The notes below the pieces were generated by a model that saw only the letters and a list, made by a program, of their open reading frames with translations, was not told the DNA's origin and did no database searches. From Phycisphaerales bacterium (lineage in GTDB: Bacteria; Planctomycetota; Phycisphaerae; SM23-33; FEN-1343), in assembly GCA_003171335.1 (NCBI GenBank), contig PMYD01000093.1, forward strand, positions 1 to 37,457: a stretch of DNA of 37,457 nt, read 5' to 3'. Made by a program: the position numbers and the translations under genes. Position 1 is the stretch's first letter. Each line of letters opens with the position of its first letter. Positions 14,644 through 22,600 of the stretch are shown here, piece after piece.

Positions 14644-17130
14644 TCAGGGAAGATCGACCACGATGCGAAATCCGCTGTCGTTGAGCATGCCGCCTTGGCC
14701 ACGAGTGGCTGATCTGCAGGAGCCGGGATCAACAAAGTAACTGCCGCCGCGCCTCACATGGTCTTCACCTGCGGCCGGGCCGGTGGGGTCCGTGACCCTC
14801 GCCTGGGCGTAAGAATCGCTGTACCAATCCGCGCACCACTCCGCCACGTTGCCATGCATATCGAACAGACCCGAGGCGTTAGGTTTCTTCTGGCCTGCGA
14901 GTGCGAGATGCGGTTCGCCCATGGAATTGTTCGGCACCTTGCTGTTGAACATGCACCAGAGGTAGGAGTCGTAGTCCTCCCAGTTATCGCCAAAACTGAA
15001 GGCTGCGCTGCTGCCCGCGCGGCAGGCATATTCCCACTGGGCCTCGGTGGGCAGGTGAACGTTGCGGCCAGTCTTTGGGGACAGCAACTGGCAGAACATA
15101 TCCGCATCACGCCACTCCAACATCTCCACCGGATTATTGGGATCCTTTATGCCGCTGGGGTCCAGCCCCGTGACGGCGAAGTACTGGGCCTGCGTCACCT
15201 CCGTCACCGCCATGTAGAATGGCCGCGTGAGGGTCACCTCGTGCAACGGCCCCTCGTTCATTTCCCGGCCTTTCTCATCATCGGGGCTACCAATCATGAA
15301 TCGCCCGGCGGGAATCAGGACCAAACGCATTTTAACGCCTCTGCCGCAGTCCACGTTTAGGTCCCTGGGCACACCGAGCTGATCGGCTGTCTCCTGCTGT
15401 CGGGCGGCTGCCTGCTTGGCATCAAAAGGCCACTCTTCGTAGATACGAGGTTTTTTTCCGGGCGGGAGACTGGCTGGCTCTGATGGCGAGTTCGCGGCGC
15501 TTGATGTGGGCTTGCTGGTCGCCTGGCCGGGCGCTTCAGGTCGAAGCTCCTGACGAACGCGGTACAACGTGCCTGCCTTTGCGGCCAGGTACTGCACCGC
15601 TCCACCGGCATCAAACGAGAGCGGTCCAGAGAGGAAGACGCGGTCAAATTCCGGTCCGGCCATGCCATCGAGCATGATGAGCGACTTACCGGCCCTGTCG
15701 GTTGCGTAGGCGAAGTGTTTTGAATCGTCGCTGAAGCAGACGGAATGAAGCTGGATGCTATCGAACTTAGGCCCTGCCTGGCCGTCCAGAACAACTACCG
15801 CCTTATGGCCCTTCCTCCCCGCATAGGCCATGTGCGTGGAGTCGTTGCTGAACAGAGGCGTTGCCTCCAGAATTTCGTCAAATTCCGGACCAGCCTGGCC
15901 GTCCACAACCACCGCCAGACTTTCGCCCCGCTTTGCGATGTAGGCCAGCCGCCTGGAATCAGCACTGAAAACCAGCGAAGGCTCAAAGGCGGAACCGGCG
16001 CGCAGCCCAATGGAGTCAAATTCCGGACCATTCTGTCCATCCAAGACCACCGATTCTTTGCCGCCTCTTTGTGCCACATAGGCCAGGTGGCTGGAATCGG
16101 GGCTGAAGGCAAGGCATAGAGATTTCTCACCTTCAAATTCCGGGCCTTTCTTCCCATCCAGGAGAACCCAGTACTTCTTGCCCTTATGGGCGGCATAGGC
16201 CACATGCCTGGAGTCCGGGCTGAAGCTCGGGCCATCGACGACGCCGTCGAAACTCGGTCTTGAGGTTCCGTCAACCCTGACGAATCGTCTTTCACCTTTT
16301 TCGGCCCGGAAGGCGAATCGCTTTGAATCGGGGCTGAATGTCACCTCACTGGCGCTATCCATTTCCCCCTGGGCGTTTCCATCCAGGACCACCACGGAGT
16401 GCTGACCAGTTCTGGCCAGGTAGGCCAGATGTCTGGAGTCCGCGCTGAACACGAGATCCTCAATGAAATCAAACTCCATCCCGGCCTGGCCATCGACGAC
16501 GACTGACAGGTGCTGCGCATCCCGGGAGGCGACGTAGGCCAGGCGATTGGAGTCCGGGCTGAACTTCAGGAAGAACGCAATCTCTTCGAATTGCGGACCT
16601 GGTTGCGCATCCACGATGACATAGCCCTTGGAACCGCTGTTCACTGCGTACGCATAGTGCTTGGAATCGGGACTGAAGGCGACGCAGCGAGCCAGCATAA
16701 GCCCCTCGACCCTTTCGACCGATGGCCCAATCTGACCATCGACAACAACCGAGAACGCCGAGCCCTTTTTGCCCCGGTAGGCCAGGCGGTTAGAATCTGG
16801 GCTGAAGATCAAGTCTTCAATGGATTCGAATTCCGTGCCGACCCCCCGGCCATCCAGCCAGGCCTTGAAGTTGTCCCCGCTTTGACTGACCAGCGCCAGA
16901 TGCTGTCCATTCCAGCTGATGATGCCCTGAAACAACGGGGGCAGTGGTGCAAGGGGTGTCGCCTTTGCGGCCGCGCAGGGTATGGGGGCCGCAGCGGGAT
17001 TCGCCTGATTCACCTGCTGGGCGGCTGCCTGAGGAATGGGCCCGCTGCAGAATACGCAGAGAATCGACGCCAAGAAGCAACAATCCCGAAACGCAGCGAT
17101 GCTCACAATGGCCCGTACACTCCGGTTCAT
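14644..17130 (-). CDS. secreted PD40-type beta-propeller protein with C-terminal FGE/sulfatase-modifying-factor-like domain
   Basis: An 828-residue exported protein. Residues 1-38 form a signal peptide (AAFRDCCFLASILCVFCSG, cleavage near AAAQQ). About 67-545 hold 11 repeats built on VVVDGQ-GPEFDxI...FSPDSxxLAY-AxxG, a WD40-like PD40/TolB-type propeller. A Pro/Ser-rich linker (545-590) leads to an FGE-sulfatase domain (about 605-828): MRLVLIPAGRFMIGSPDDE, VTEVTQAQYFAVTG, HLPTEAQWEYACRAG, NASGLFDMHGNVAEWCADWY, DHVRRGGSYFVDPG, and the end GFRIVV. True formylglycine-generating enzymes need a Cys pair after RRGGS; here only the second Cys (GSCRS) is present, so it is probably a non-canonical member that binds or modifies something else. 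It stops 93 bases from the 10-bp repeats, and the IS-like unit lies just upstream of its start. Confidence 0.88.
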   Translation of the reverse strand: MNRSVRAIVSIAAFRDCCFLASILCVFCSGPIPQAAAQQVNQANPAAAPIPCAAAKATPLAPLPPLFQGIISWNGQHLALVSQSGDNFKAWLDGRGVGTEFESIEDLIFSPDSNRLAYRGKKGSAFSVVVDGQIGPSVERVEGLMLARCVAFSPDSKHYAYAVNSGSKGYVIVDAQPGPQFEEIAFFLKFSPDSNRLAYVASRDAQHLSVVVDGQAGMEFDFIEDLVFSADSRHLAYLARTGQHSVVVLDGNAQGEMDSASEVTFSPDSKRFAFRAEKGERRFVRVDGTSRPSFDGVVDGPSFSPDSRHVAYAAHKGKKYWVLLDGKKGPEFEGEKSLCLAFSPDSSHLAYVAQRGGKESVVLDGQNGPEFDSIGLRAGSAFEPSLVFSADSRRLAYIAKRGESLAVVVDGQAGPEFDEILEATPLFSNDSTHMAYAGRKGHKAVVVLDGQAGPKFDSIQLHSVCFSDDSKHFAYATDRAGKSLIMLDGMAGPEFDRVFLSGPLSFDAGGAVQYLAAKAGTLYRVRQELRPEAPGQATSKPTSSAANSPSEPASLPPGKKPRIYEEWPFDAKQAAARQQETADQLGVPRDLNVDCGRGVKMRLVLIPAGRFMIGSPDDEKGREMNEGPLHEVTLTRPFYMAVTEVTQAQYFAVTGLDPSGIKDPNNPVEMLEWRDADMFCQLLSPKTGRNVHLPTEAQWEYACRAGSSAAFSFGDNWEDYDSYLWCMFNSKVPNNSMGEPHLALAGQKKPNASGLFDMHGNVAEWCADWYSDSYAQARVTDPTGPAAGEDHVRRGGSYFVDPGSCRSATRGQGGMLNDSGFRIVVDLP

Positions 17131-17152
17131 CGCTCTCCTCCATAGCAGAGAC

Positions 17153-18480
17153 CTAACCTACAAGGCCGCTAAGGCATCGTGCAAGAATAACTGACGTTAT
17201 TTTCTGTGGTAGCCGATATAGGAGTACATGGATCTCGAACGGATTCGAGTGAAGTACGAAGCACTGTCTCCATCGTTGACTGAACGCAGTCGTCGGCTCT
17301 GGTGCGCCACGGAAGCAATGGATATCGGGTGGGGCGGAATCCCATTGGTATCTCGCGCAACCGGCGTCTCGCAGATCACCATCTGGCGGGGCACCAAGGA
17401 ACTCAAGTCCGGCGACATGGTGGAGCTTGGGCGGGTCCGAAGGCCCGGCGGCGGGCGCAAGAAGGTTGTTCAGAAGGATGCCACGCTCCTGCGAGATGTT
17501 GAGAGTCTGGTTGAACCCACCGTCTCTGGGAACCCTGAATCTCGCTTGCTCTGGACTTCCAAGAGTGTCCGCAAACTGACAGGTGAACTTCGCGCCATGG
17601 GACATGACATCAGCTTCCGCACCATGGCAGACGTTTTGCGAGATGCCGGGTACACATTGCAGAGCAACCGCAAGTCCCAGGAAGGCCGCGGTCATCCAGA
17701 CCGAGATTCGCAGTTTCGGCATATCAACCGTCAAGTCGTCGCGTTTCAACGGGAGCAGCAACCGGTCATCTCGGTGGACACCAAGAAGAAGGAACTCGTC
17801 GGCAACTTCAAGAACCCCGGCCGCGAGTGGCGACCCAAGGGTAGCCCGGAGACCGTCAAAGTCCACGACTTCATCATCCAAGAGAACGGCAAGGCCATCC
17901 CGTACGGGGTTTACGATCTGACCCGCAACGCCGGCTGGGTGAGCGTTGGCATCGACCACGACACGGCCAGCTTCGCCGTACGTACCATCCGCCGCTGGTG
18001 GCGCGCGATGGGCCAGCCCGTCTATCCCAAGGCACGATCCCTGCTCATCACGGCCTACAGCGGCGGCAGCAACGGGGCCAAGGTCCGCCTGTGGAAGTGG
18101 GAACTCCAGCGGCTGGCGGATGCCACGGGCCTGACGATTACGGTCTGCCACTTTCCTCCGGGCACCAGCAAGTGGAACAAGATCGAGCACCGGCTGTTCT
18201 CGTACATCAGTGCCAACTGGCGCGGGCGGCCGCTGACCAGCCTGGTGACCATCGTGAACCTCATCGCCGCGACCCGAACCGAGACGGGCCTCCGCGTGCG
18301 GGCCGAGATCGACAAGGGGAGGTATCCACAGGGCCGGGAGATCAGCGACGAGGAGATGAGCCAAGTCCGCCTCCACCCGCACCGGTTCCACGGCGACTGG
18401 AACTATACCATTCATCCGCAATGAATATCCGCCATTACTCATTGAGTCGTTATGTCCCCCCGTTCATCAACCCGGATTGA
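17153..18480 (+). mobile_element. ISAzo13-family-like insertion sequence, borders approximate
   Basis: One transposase gene with short flanks. The ends are poorly defined: ATAACTGAC near 17190 and ATAACGAC (minus strand near 18452) are a short imperfect inverted pair, and no target duplication could be recognised by eye. It sits between the start of the propeller/FGE gene and the toxin-immunity pair. Confidence 0.6.
17228..18424 (+). CDS. ISAzo13-type DDE transposase, second catalytic Asp changed to Tyr
   Basis: A 398-residue transposase, about full length for the family. The N-terminal half contains an HTH region (GIPLVSRATGVSQITIWRG) and PGGGRKK; the DDE core has ISVDTKKKELVGNFKNPG (first Asp), LLITAYSGGSNGAK (second motif) and CHFPPGTSKWNKIEHRLFS (Glu). 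In family members the second motif reads ITADxGGSNG; here it is ITAY, from GAC to TAC, a single base change. The third motif and the C-terminal HPHRFHGDWNYTIHP are intact. If the family alignment is right, the enzyme should be catalytically dead. ATG 17228 follows AGGAG closely (about 17219) and is the natural start. The gene is otherwise uninterrupted, so the change is recent or it is tolerated. Confidence 0.88.
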   Translation: MDLERIRVKYEALSPSLTERSRRLWCATEAMDIGWGGIPLVSRATGVSQITIWRGTKELKSGDMVELGRVRRPGGGRKKVVQKDATLLRDVESLVEPTVSGNPESRLLWTSKSVRKLTGELRAMGHDISFRTMADVLRDAGYTLQSNRKSQEGRGHPDRDSQFRHINRQVVAFQREQQPVISVDTKKKELVGNFKNPGREWRPKGSPETVKVHDFIIQENGKAIPYGVYDLTRNAGWVSVGIDHDTASFAVRTIRRWWRAMGQPVYPKARSLLITAYSGGSNGAKVRLWKWELQRLADATGLTITVCHFPPGTSKWNKIEHRLFSYISANWRGRPLTSLVTIVNLIAATRTETGLRVRAEIDKGRYPQGREISDEEMSQVRLHPHRFHGDWNYTIHPQ

Positions 18481-18697
18481 CCTTCTTGGTGGCCGCAAGG
18501 ATGCGCCCGTCGCTAGATTCGACGATTTCACATAACACCACATCGCCTGGTTCAAATTGCCACGATTCAATCTCTCGGTCATAAGGCTGACTGAGTATGC
18601 GATACGTATTGCCGCTCAGGCGTTCTGCCTGGACTGGTCGCCACACGTCCACGCCCTCATCGAGAAGTGCAATATAGATTTGTGCGATGTCAGTCAT
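18467..18697 (-). CDS. putative immunity protein of the toxin pair
   Basis: A 76-residue acidic soluble protein: YIALLDEGVDVWRPVQAERL (the most family-like stretch), NTYRILSQPYDREIESWQFE, GDVVLCEIVESSDGR. Short proteins with an LLDEG-x-DVWRPV core occur next to bacterial toxin domains and are thought to be immunity proteins; I know no formal name for the family. Its ATG (18697) overlaps the toxin stop as ATGA, the usual toxin-then-immunity order. It is unlike the classical colicin E5 immunity protein, so pairing with an E5-like toxin is inferred from position. Confidence 0.6.
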   Translation of the reverse strand: MTDIAQIYIALLDEGVDVWRPVQAERLSGNTYRILSQPYDREIESWQFEPGDVVLCEIVESSDGRILAATKKVNPG

Positions 18698-18954
18698 GGG
18701 ATGTCTCCACTCGCAGGACCATACGTGAATCCCGGACCGCCGACATGAATCACTTCATTGGTAACAGTATCGACGACTACCGACTGGCCGGTCTGTGGAT
18801 GCACATAGCGTATGGCTGCATTGCCGGTCGCCTTGTTGATAGCAGGAATCTGTTGTCCAGACTTGATGGCCTCCGCGATCTGCTGCTCTGTCCCACCACG
18901 CGGCCCCATCTGCTTTGCAATCTTAGCAGTTATTCCTGCACGGCCGCTTAGCAC
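18694..18954 (-). CDS. colicin E5-like tRNase toxin C-terminal domain, orphan and probably truncated
   Basis: An 86-residue fragment matching the colicin E5 ribonuclease type, which cuts the anticodon of certain tRNAs: KIAKQMGPRGGTEQQIAEAI, PAINKATGNAAIRYVHPQTG, QSVVVDTVTNEVIHVGGPGF. The frame is open for 18 more codons upstream (to 19008) and then meets TAG; these codons (EEIGDCPDFL) do not look like an export or delivery domain. A full polymorphic toxin would have hundreds of residues before this domain. The conserved RGWTE motif reads RGGTE, a one-base change from TGG to GGG. So it is either a displaced, decaying cassette or a source of a new C-terminus. The start given is GTG 18954; no convincing ribosome binding site was seen. 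Confidence 0.6.
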   Translation of the reverse strand: MLSGRAGITAKIAKQMGPRGGTEQQIAEAIKSGQQIPAINKATGNAAIRYVHPQTGQSVVVDTVTNEVIHVGGPGFTYGPASGDIP

Positions 18955-19034
18955 CTGACAATACTTCTTTTGAAGGAAATCTGGGCAGTCACCTATTTCT
19001 TCACACCGCTACTGGTTCAACCCCCATCCCCCGG

Positions 19035-19084
19035 CAGTTGCGACCAATCGCGTCAATTCGCGTCAAACGACGACAAACCGCGAC
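19035..19084 (+). repeat. 10-bp iterated direct repeat, five copies
   Basis: Units AGTTGCGAC(C), CAATCGCGTC, AATTCGCGTC, AAACGACGAC and AAACCGCGAC follow each other at a 10-base period, the same consensus as at 14521-14550. They lie 80 bases beyond the toxin fragment. Between this array and the gene that ends at 19325 only the second, shorter array was noticed. Confidence 0.7.
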
Positions 19085-19142
19085 ACGTTGGCCCACGGTC
19101 GGCGATTTCTCGCCCGCCGGGCTGACGGGCCGAATCCCGCGC

Positions 19143-19162
19143 GAACTGCGTCAAATCGCGTC
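19143..19162 (+). repeat. 10-bp iterated direct repeat, two copies
   Basis: GAACTGCGTC and AAATCGCGTC, matching the consensus of the larger arrays at 14521 and 19035 in the same orientation. No gene is seen from 19163 to 19324. Confidence 0.65.
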
Positions 19163-19324
19163 AGAGCCCCTTGTGTTTGTAGTTGCCTCTTTCTTTGCTC
19201 TATCGGACTCTGGCGGCATGCGGCCAACGGAGGAGGGGGCGAAAGAGGAGCCGACCTTGCCGCCATAGAAGCACCGGGGCGATAGTTGGTTGGGCCATCG
19301 CCCCAGTGGGTTTGGTGCCGACGG

Positions 19325-22300
19325 TTACCCGTGGTAATTCGCCTGCCAGGTCAGGAAGTCCACGCCGTCAACCTTGCCGTCGCCGTTGGCATCACCCTCC
19401 CACGGGCTGGCACCGCTGTAGGTGGGGTAATGGGCCTGCCAGATAAGGAAGTCTATGCCATCCAGTTTGCCGTCTCCACTGAAATCCGCGGTCTTCATGA
19501 CGATGACCGTCACCTGAACGTTCCCGTCCAACTGTCCATCGTTGGCATCCAACATCAACACGTAGTTGCCAGCAGCAGATGGGTTCCTAGAGAACACGGC
19601 CGTGGTGACGGCTTGGTTGGGGGTGTCGAAGGTGACCGTGCCGGGGCCGGAGACCGTGCTCCAGGAAACCGTGCACGCGCCCGGTGGGTTGGGCAGCCCA
19701 TCATCGCTCACCGACCCGGCCAGCGTCCAGGGATACGTGAACGACTGCATCCACGCCCGCGGATAATTGTGGGTATATGGCGGCGGCGCGACGGTGACCA
19801 CCGGGGCCGCATTGTACAGGTTCTGCACATCGCTGGCGGACAGCGCCTGGCTGTAGATCCGCACATCGTCGATGCTGCCGGCGAAATAGCGGGCCGAGTT
19901 GTTGTCATCCCTGCTGCCGATGAACAGGTTCGTGGCCGGGGTAATCGTGTGCCCGCCCACGGCCCCATAGGTGACGCGGGACTGGCCGTCAATGTACACC
20001 GTCAGGCCTGTGCCGTTGGCGACCGTCGCGCAGTAGTGGTGCCACTGGCCGTTGGCCATGTTGGCGTCGATGATGTCGCAGTAATTGGTCGGGTCCGCGT
20101 TGACGGAGTCTTGAATGTCGGTGCGCAGCGTGATGGCGCCATTCACGTAGAACCAGATGTTGATGCTGTTGACATTGCTCACCGTGCCCCAACTGAACAT
20201 GTAGCTGTACATGTTGGGCAGGTTGCTGGCCTTGAACCAGAAGGCCACGGAGAACTGTTGGCTCAGCGGGAAGTCCGGCACGGTAACCTCGCCGGTGGTG
20301 CCGTTGAACTGCAGGGCATGGCCGATCTTGCCGGTAATCCAGGTCGTCCCGCCGGACAGCGTGCCGTTGCGGCCATTGCCAGAGGTGTCGGCCGCCGTGG
20401 TGCCCGAGCCTTCATCAAACGGCAGGTGCAGCGCCAAGACCAGGGAGCCCTGGGGCTGCACGACCACCTGCATCTGCGCCGAACCGCTCAGCGCCGGGTC
20501 TGTGGCTGTCAACTTCAGCACGTACGTGCCGAGCGTGGAGAAGGTGGCCGTGGTGCCGGGGGCATTGGCATTGGCGAAGGTGACGCTGCCGGGACCGGAG
20601 ACCACGCTCCACGTGGAGGTCACCGCACCCGCCAGACCATCATCGCTCACCGTGCCGGCCAGCGTGGCCGTGGTGGTGGGCAAGGTAATGGTCTGGTTGG
20701 ACCCGGCACTGACCACGGGGGCCTGGTGAACCGGCTGCGGGTTCACGATGATCTGGACCGTGCTGGAGGCGCTGCGCGCTGAGTCGCTGGCCGCCAGTTG
20801 CAGCACGTACGTGCCGAGCGTCGAGAAGGTGGCCGTGGTGCCGGGGGCGTTGACATTGGCGAAGGTGACGCTGCCCGGACCGGAAAGCGCGCTCCAGGTG
20901 GCCGTCGGCGTGCCCGCCGTACCATCATCGCTTACCGTGCCGGCCAGCGTGACCGTGTTGGAGGGCAGCGCGATGGACTGGTTGGCGCCGGCGAAGACCA
21001 CCAGCGCCTGGTTGGAGGTGGCCGTGACCACGGCGAAGAACTGTCCTCGCCACATGTCGGCGGTGTAGTAGTGCCCGGGGTCGGAGTCAATCATGCGAAC
21101 GCAGCCGTAGGGGATCTCGTTGGGATCCAGCGCCACGTTGGGATCGGTGCTGACATTGCCCCAGGCATCGTGCCCCAGCCGCAGCAGGTGCCAGTCACCC
21201 GTCAGATACACGTGCCCGTTGTCATCGGCCGACATGCCCTCGGTCCGCCAGGGCACGCGCCCCACCGGGTCGATGAGGCGGCCGCAGTCCTTGATGACGT
21301 GGTTGGGGTCGGTCAGGCTGATGCTCATGAGATGCTGGTCGCGGGCCTTGGCGTCATGAATGTAGGCGGTCGAGGCGTGCGTGATGGGGTCGGTGTAGAC
21401 CGTGCCCCAGGGCGTGGCGGACTGCACGAAATACACCATATTGCCGCCCAGGCACATGTCCAGGCCGCCGATGCCGATGTGGGCGACCTTGGTGAAGGCG
21501 TGGCCCATGTCGTTGGCATCCGCCTTGGCGGCGTCAAACACGTACAGGGCGCCATCCTGGCGCATATTGAAGACGAACTTGTCCGAGCCCCACTTGGCGC
21601 CCCAGTTCCAGAATCGGCCGGTCTGGTCGGTGTTGGTGCCGGAGTCGCTGGTGTCGCTGGGGAGGCTGACCAGGGGCAGGACGCCGTAGTATGGGATGGG
21701 AACATTGGCATCCCGTTGAATCTCGAACAGAGTGCCTACTAGACCGTAGCTGGTCGCCCAGAGGTTGCCCTGGCTGTCGGTGAACTGGAAGAAATCGTTG
21801 CCGCCCAAGTTCGCCAGCGGTGTGGCCGTCGTGCCGGCATCGCAATTCATGCGGTACATCTCGTACCCCGAGTTGACGTAGACCTTGTGGTTGATCGAGT
21901 CCACGCACAAGCCGCCGTAAATCTCGTTGGTGGCGTTGGGAATGCCCTTGTTATCAAAGTGGGCTGCGCCGGCCTCATAGCTGCCGAGCTGGTAGCGAAT
22001 CACGTGCCCGCCCGTGTACGGTGCGCCGGTGTAGCCGTAATACGTGGCAAAGTACAAGTAGTTGCCATCTTGCTGGAGATCGCTGTGCAGCTTGCCCTGG
22101 GGCCGAATCTGGTTGGCATCCACCATCGCTTTTTCGCCGCACACCACATCGATGTCCGGGCACAGCACATGCACCTGCCGGGTGGCCGGGTCATACTGGC
22201 AGAACATGCCGCCGGTCTTCCAGTCGTGGCTGGAATCGCCGAAATACACCTTGCCGTCCGAGGCCACGCGGCTGCAAATCCATTGCCCATCCAGATGCGA

Positions 22301-22489
22301 CTCGTTGTTCGGGTCGCCGCCGGCGATGTGGTTCAGGGTATAGGTGGTGGCCGTGATGGTGATGAGGTTGGCCGGGTTGTTCATGTTCAGAGGCGGGCTT
22401 TCATCCTGCTCCTGCTGGGCCCAGGCGACCGTCCCAAGCGCCAGCACCACAACCGACACGGCGACGGTAGTCCTCACGCTCCGTTTCAT
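19325..22489 (-). CDS. secreted multidomain protein: propeller-like N-terminus, Ig-like repeats, LamG and dockerin
   Basis: About 1054 residues with a signal peptide (MKRSVRTTVAVSVVVLALG, cleavage near WAQQ). The N-terminal 480 residues look like a beta-propeller of unknown type (DGKVYFGDSSHDWKTGGMF, DGNYLYFATYYG, GGLCVDSINHKVYVNSG). Two Ig-like repeats follow (AGANQSIALPSNTVTLAGTV and AGSNQTITLPTTTATLAGTV). A LamG/concanavalin-like domain lies at about 690-885 (LHLPFDEGSGTTAADTSGNG, FSVAFWFKASN, GSIDDVRIYSQALSASDV). A third Ig-like unit and a two-repeat dockerin-type tail (FSGDGKLDGIDFLIWQ, GDANGDGKVDGVDFLTWQ) close it. ATG 22489 is used because AGGAGAGG lies four bases upstream. Likely a surface or matrix protein with a carbohydrate-binding LamG; the substrate is unknown. 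Near-identical Ig repeats are found in the protein at 32620. Confidence 0.85.
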   Translation of the reverse strand: MKRSVRTTVAVSVVVLALGTVAWAQQEQDESPPLNMNNPANLITITATTYTLNHIAGGDPNNESHLDGQWICSRVASDGKVYFGDSSHDWKTGGMFCQYDPATRQVHVLCPDIDVVCGEKAMVDANQIRPQGKLHSDLQQDGNYLYFATYYGYTGAPYTGGHVIRYQLGSYEAGAAHFDNKGIPNATNEIYGGLCVDSINHKVYVNSGYEMYRMNCDAGTTATPLANLGGNDFFQFTDSQGNLWATSYGLVGTLFEIQRDANVPIPYYGVLPLVSLPSDTSDSGTNTDQTGRFWNWGAKWGSDKFVFNMRQDGALYVFDAAKADANDMGHAFTKVAHIGIGGLDMCLGGNMVYFVQSATPWGTVYTDPITHASTAYIHDAKARDQHLMSISLTDPNHVIKDCGRLIDPVGRVPWRTEGMSADDNGHVYLTGDWHLLRLGHDAWGNVSTDPNVALDPNEIPYGCVRMIDSDPGHYYTADMWRGQFFAVVTATSNQALVVFAGANQSIALPSNTVTLAGTVSDDGTAGTPTATWSALSGPGSVTFANVNAPGTTATFSTLGTYVLQLAASDSARSASSTVQIIVNPQPVHQAPVVSAGSNQTITLPTTTATLAGTVSDDGLAGAVTSTWSVVSGPGSVTFANANAPGTTATFSTLGTYVLKLTATDPALSGSAQMQVVVQPQGSLVLALHLPFDEGSGTTAADTSGNGRNGTLSGGTTWITGKIGHALQFNGTTGEVTVPDFPLSQQFSVAFWFKASNLPNMYSYMFSWGTVSNVNSINIWFYVNGAITLRTDIQDSVNADPTNYCDIIDANMANGQWHHYCATVANGTGLTVYIDGQSRVTYGAVGGHTITPATNLFIGSRDDNNSARYFAGSIDDVRIYSQALSASDVQNLYNAAPVVTVAPPPYTHNYPRAWMQSFTYPWTLAGSVSDDGLPNPPGACTVSWSTVSGPGTVTFDTPNQAVTTAVFSRNPSAAGNYVLMLDANDGQLDGNVQVTVIVMKTADFSGDGKLDGIDFLIWQAHYPTYSGASPWEGDANGDGKVDGVDFLTWQANYHG

Positions 22490-22575
22490 GTTCCTCTCCT
22501 CAGAAGGATCCAACATTCACCGGGGGCACCCCGCCCTCGCGTGCTTTAGCCCGCAGGACGCACTGCGGGCCCAGC
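22490..22575 (-). promoter_or_regulatory. shared 5' leader, copy 1
   Basis: Read from the gene outward, the sequence before the LamG gene matches the sequence before the PEP-CTERM gene (23222-23300) over about 70 bases: a GAGAGG ribosome binding site, AACAT, ACCGGGGG, a G/C-rich hairpin and CGCGTGC. The conservation exceeds that expected for unrelated leaders, so it may hold a common promoter or mRNA element. It overlaps the palindrome at 22549-22570. Confidence 0.5.
22549..22570. repeat. dispersed palindromic hairpin (GCCCGCAG type)
   Basis: GCCCGCAG, loop GACGCA, CTGCGGGC: a perfect 8-bp stem. Its central 20 bases occur again as the exact reverse complement at 26828-26847, and a related hairpin lies at 27034-27051. 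Confidence 0.7.
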
Positions 22576-22600
22576 TTACGACAGAAAGCCTGCCGGCGTT

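Noticed and set aside
17153-18442. Long minus-strand open frame opposite the transposase
   Set aside because: The plus strand encodes a recognisable transposase; the antisense frame shows no family features.
14521-19162. CRISPR array explanation for the 10-bp repeats
   Set aside because: Units are contiguous with no spacers, and no cas gene is present in the window.
19286-20782. Long plus-strand open frame opposite the LamG/dockerin gene
   Set aside because: It is a Gly/Val/His-rich shadow with repeats mirrored from the Ig-like repeats of the real gene.
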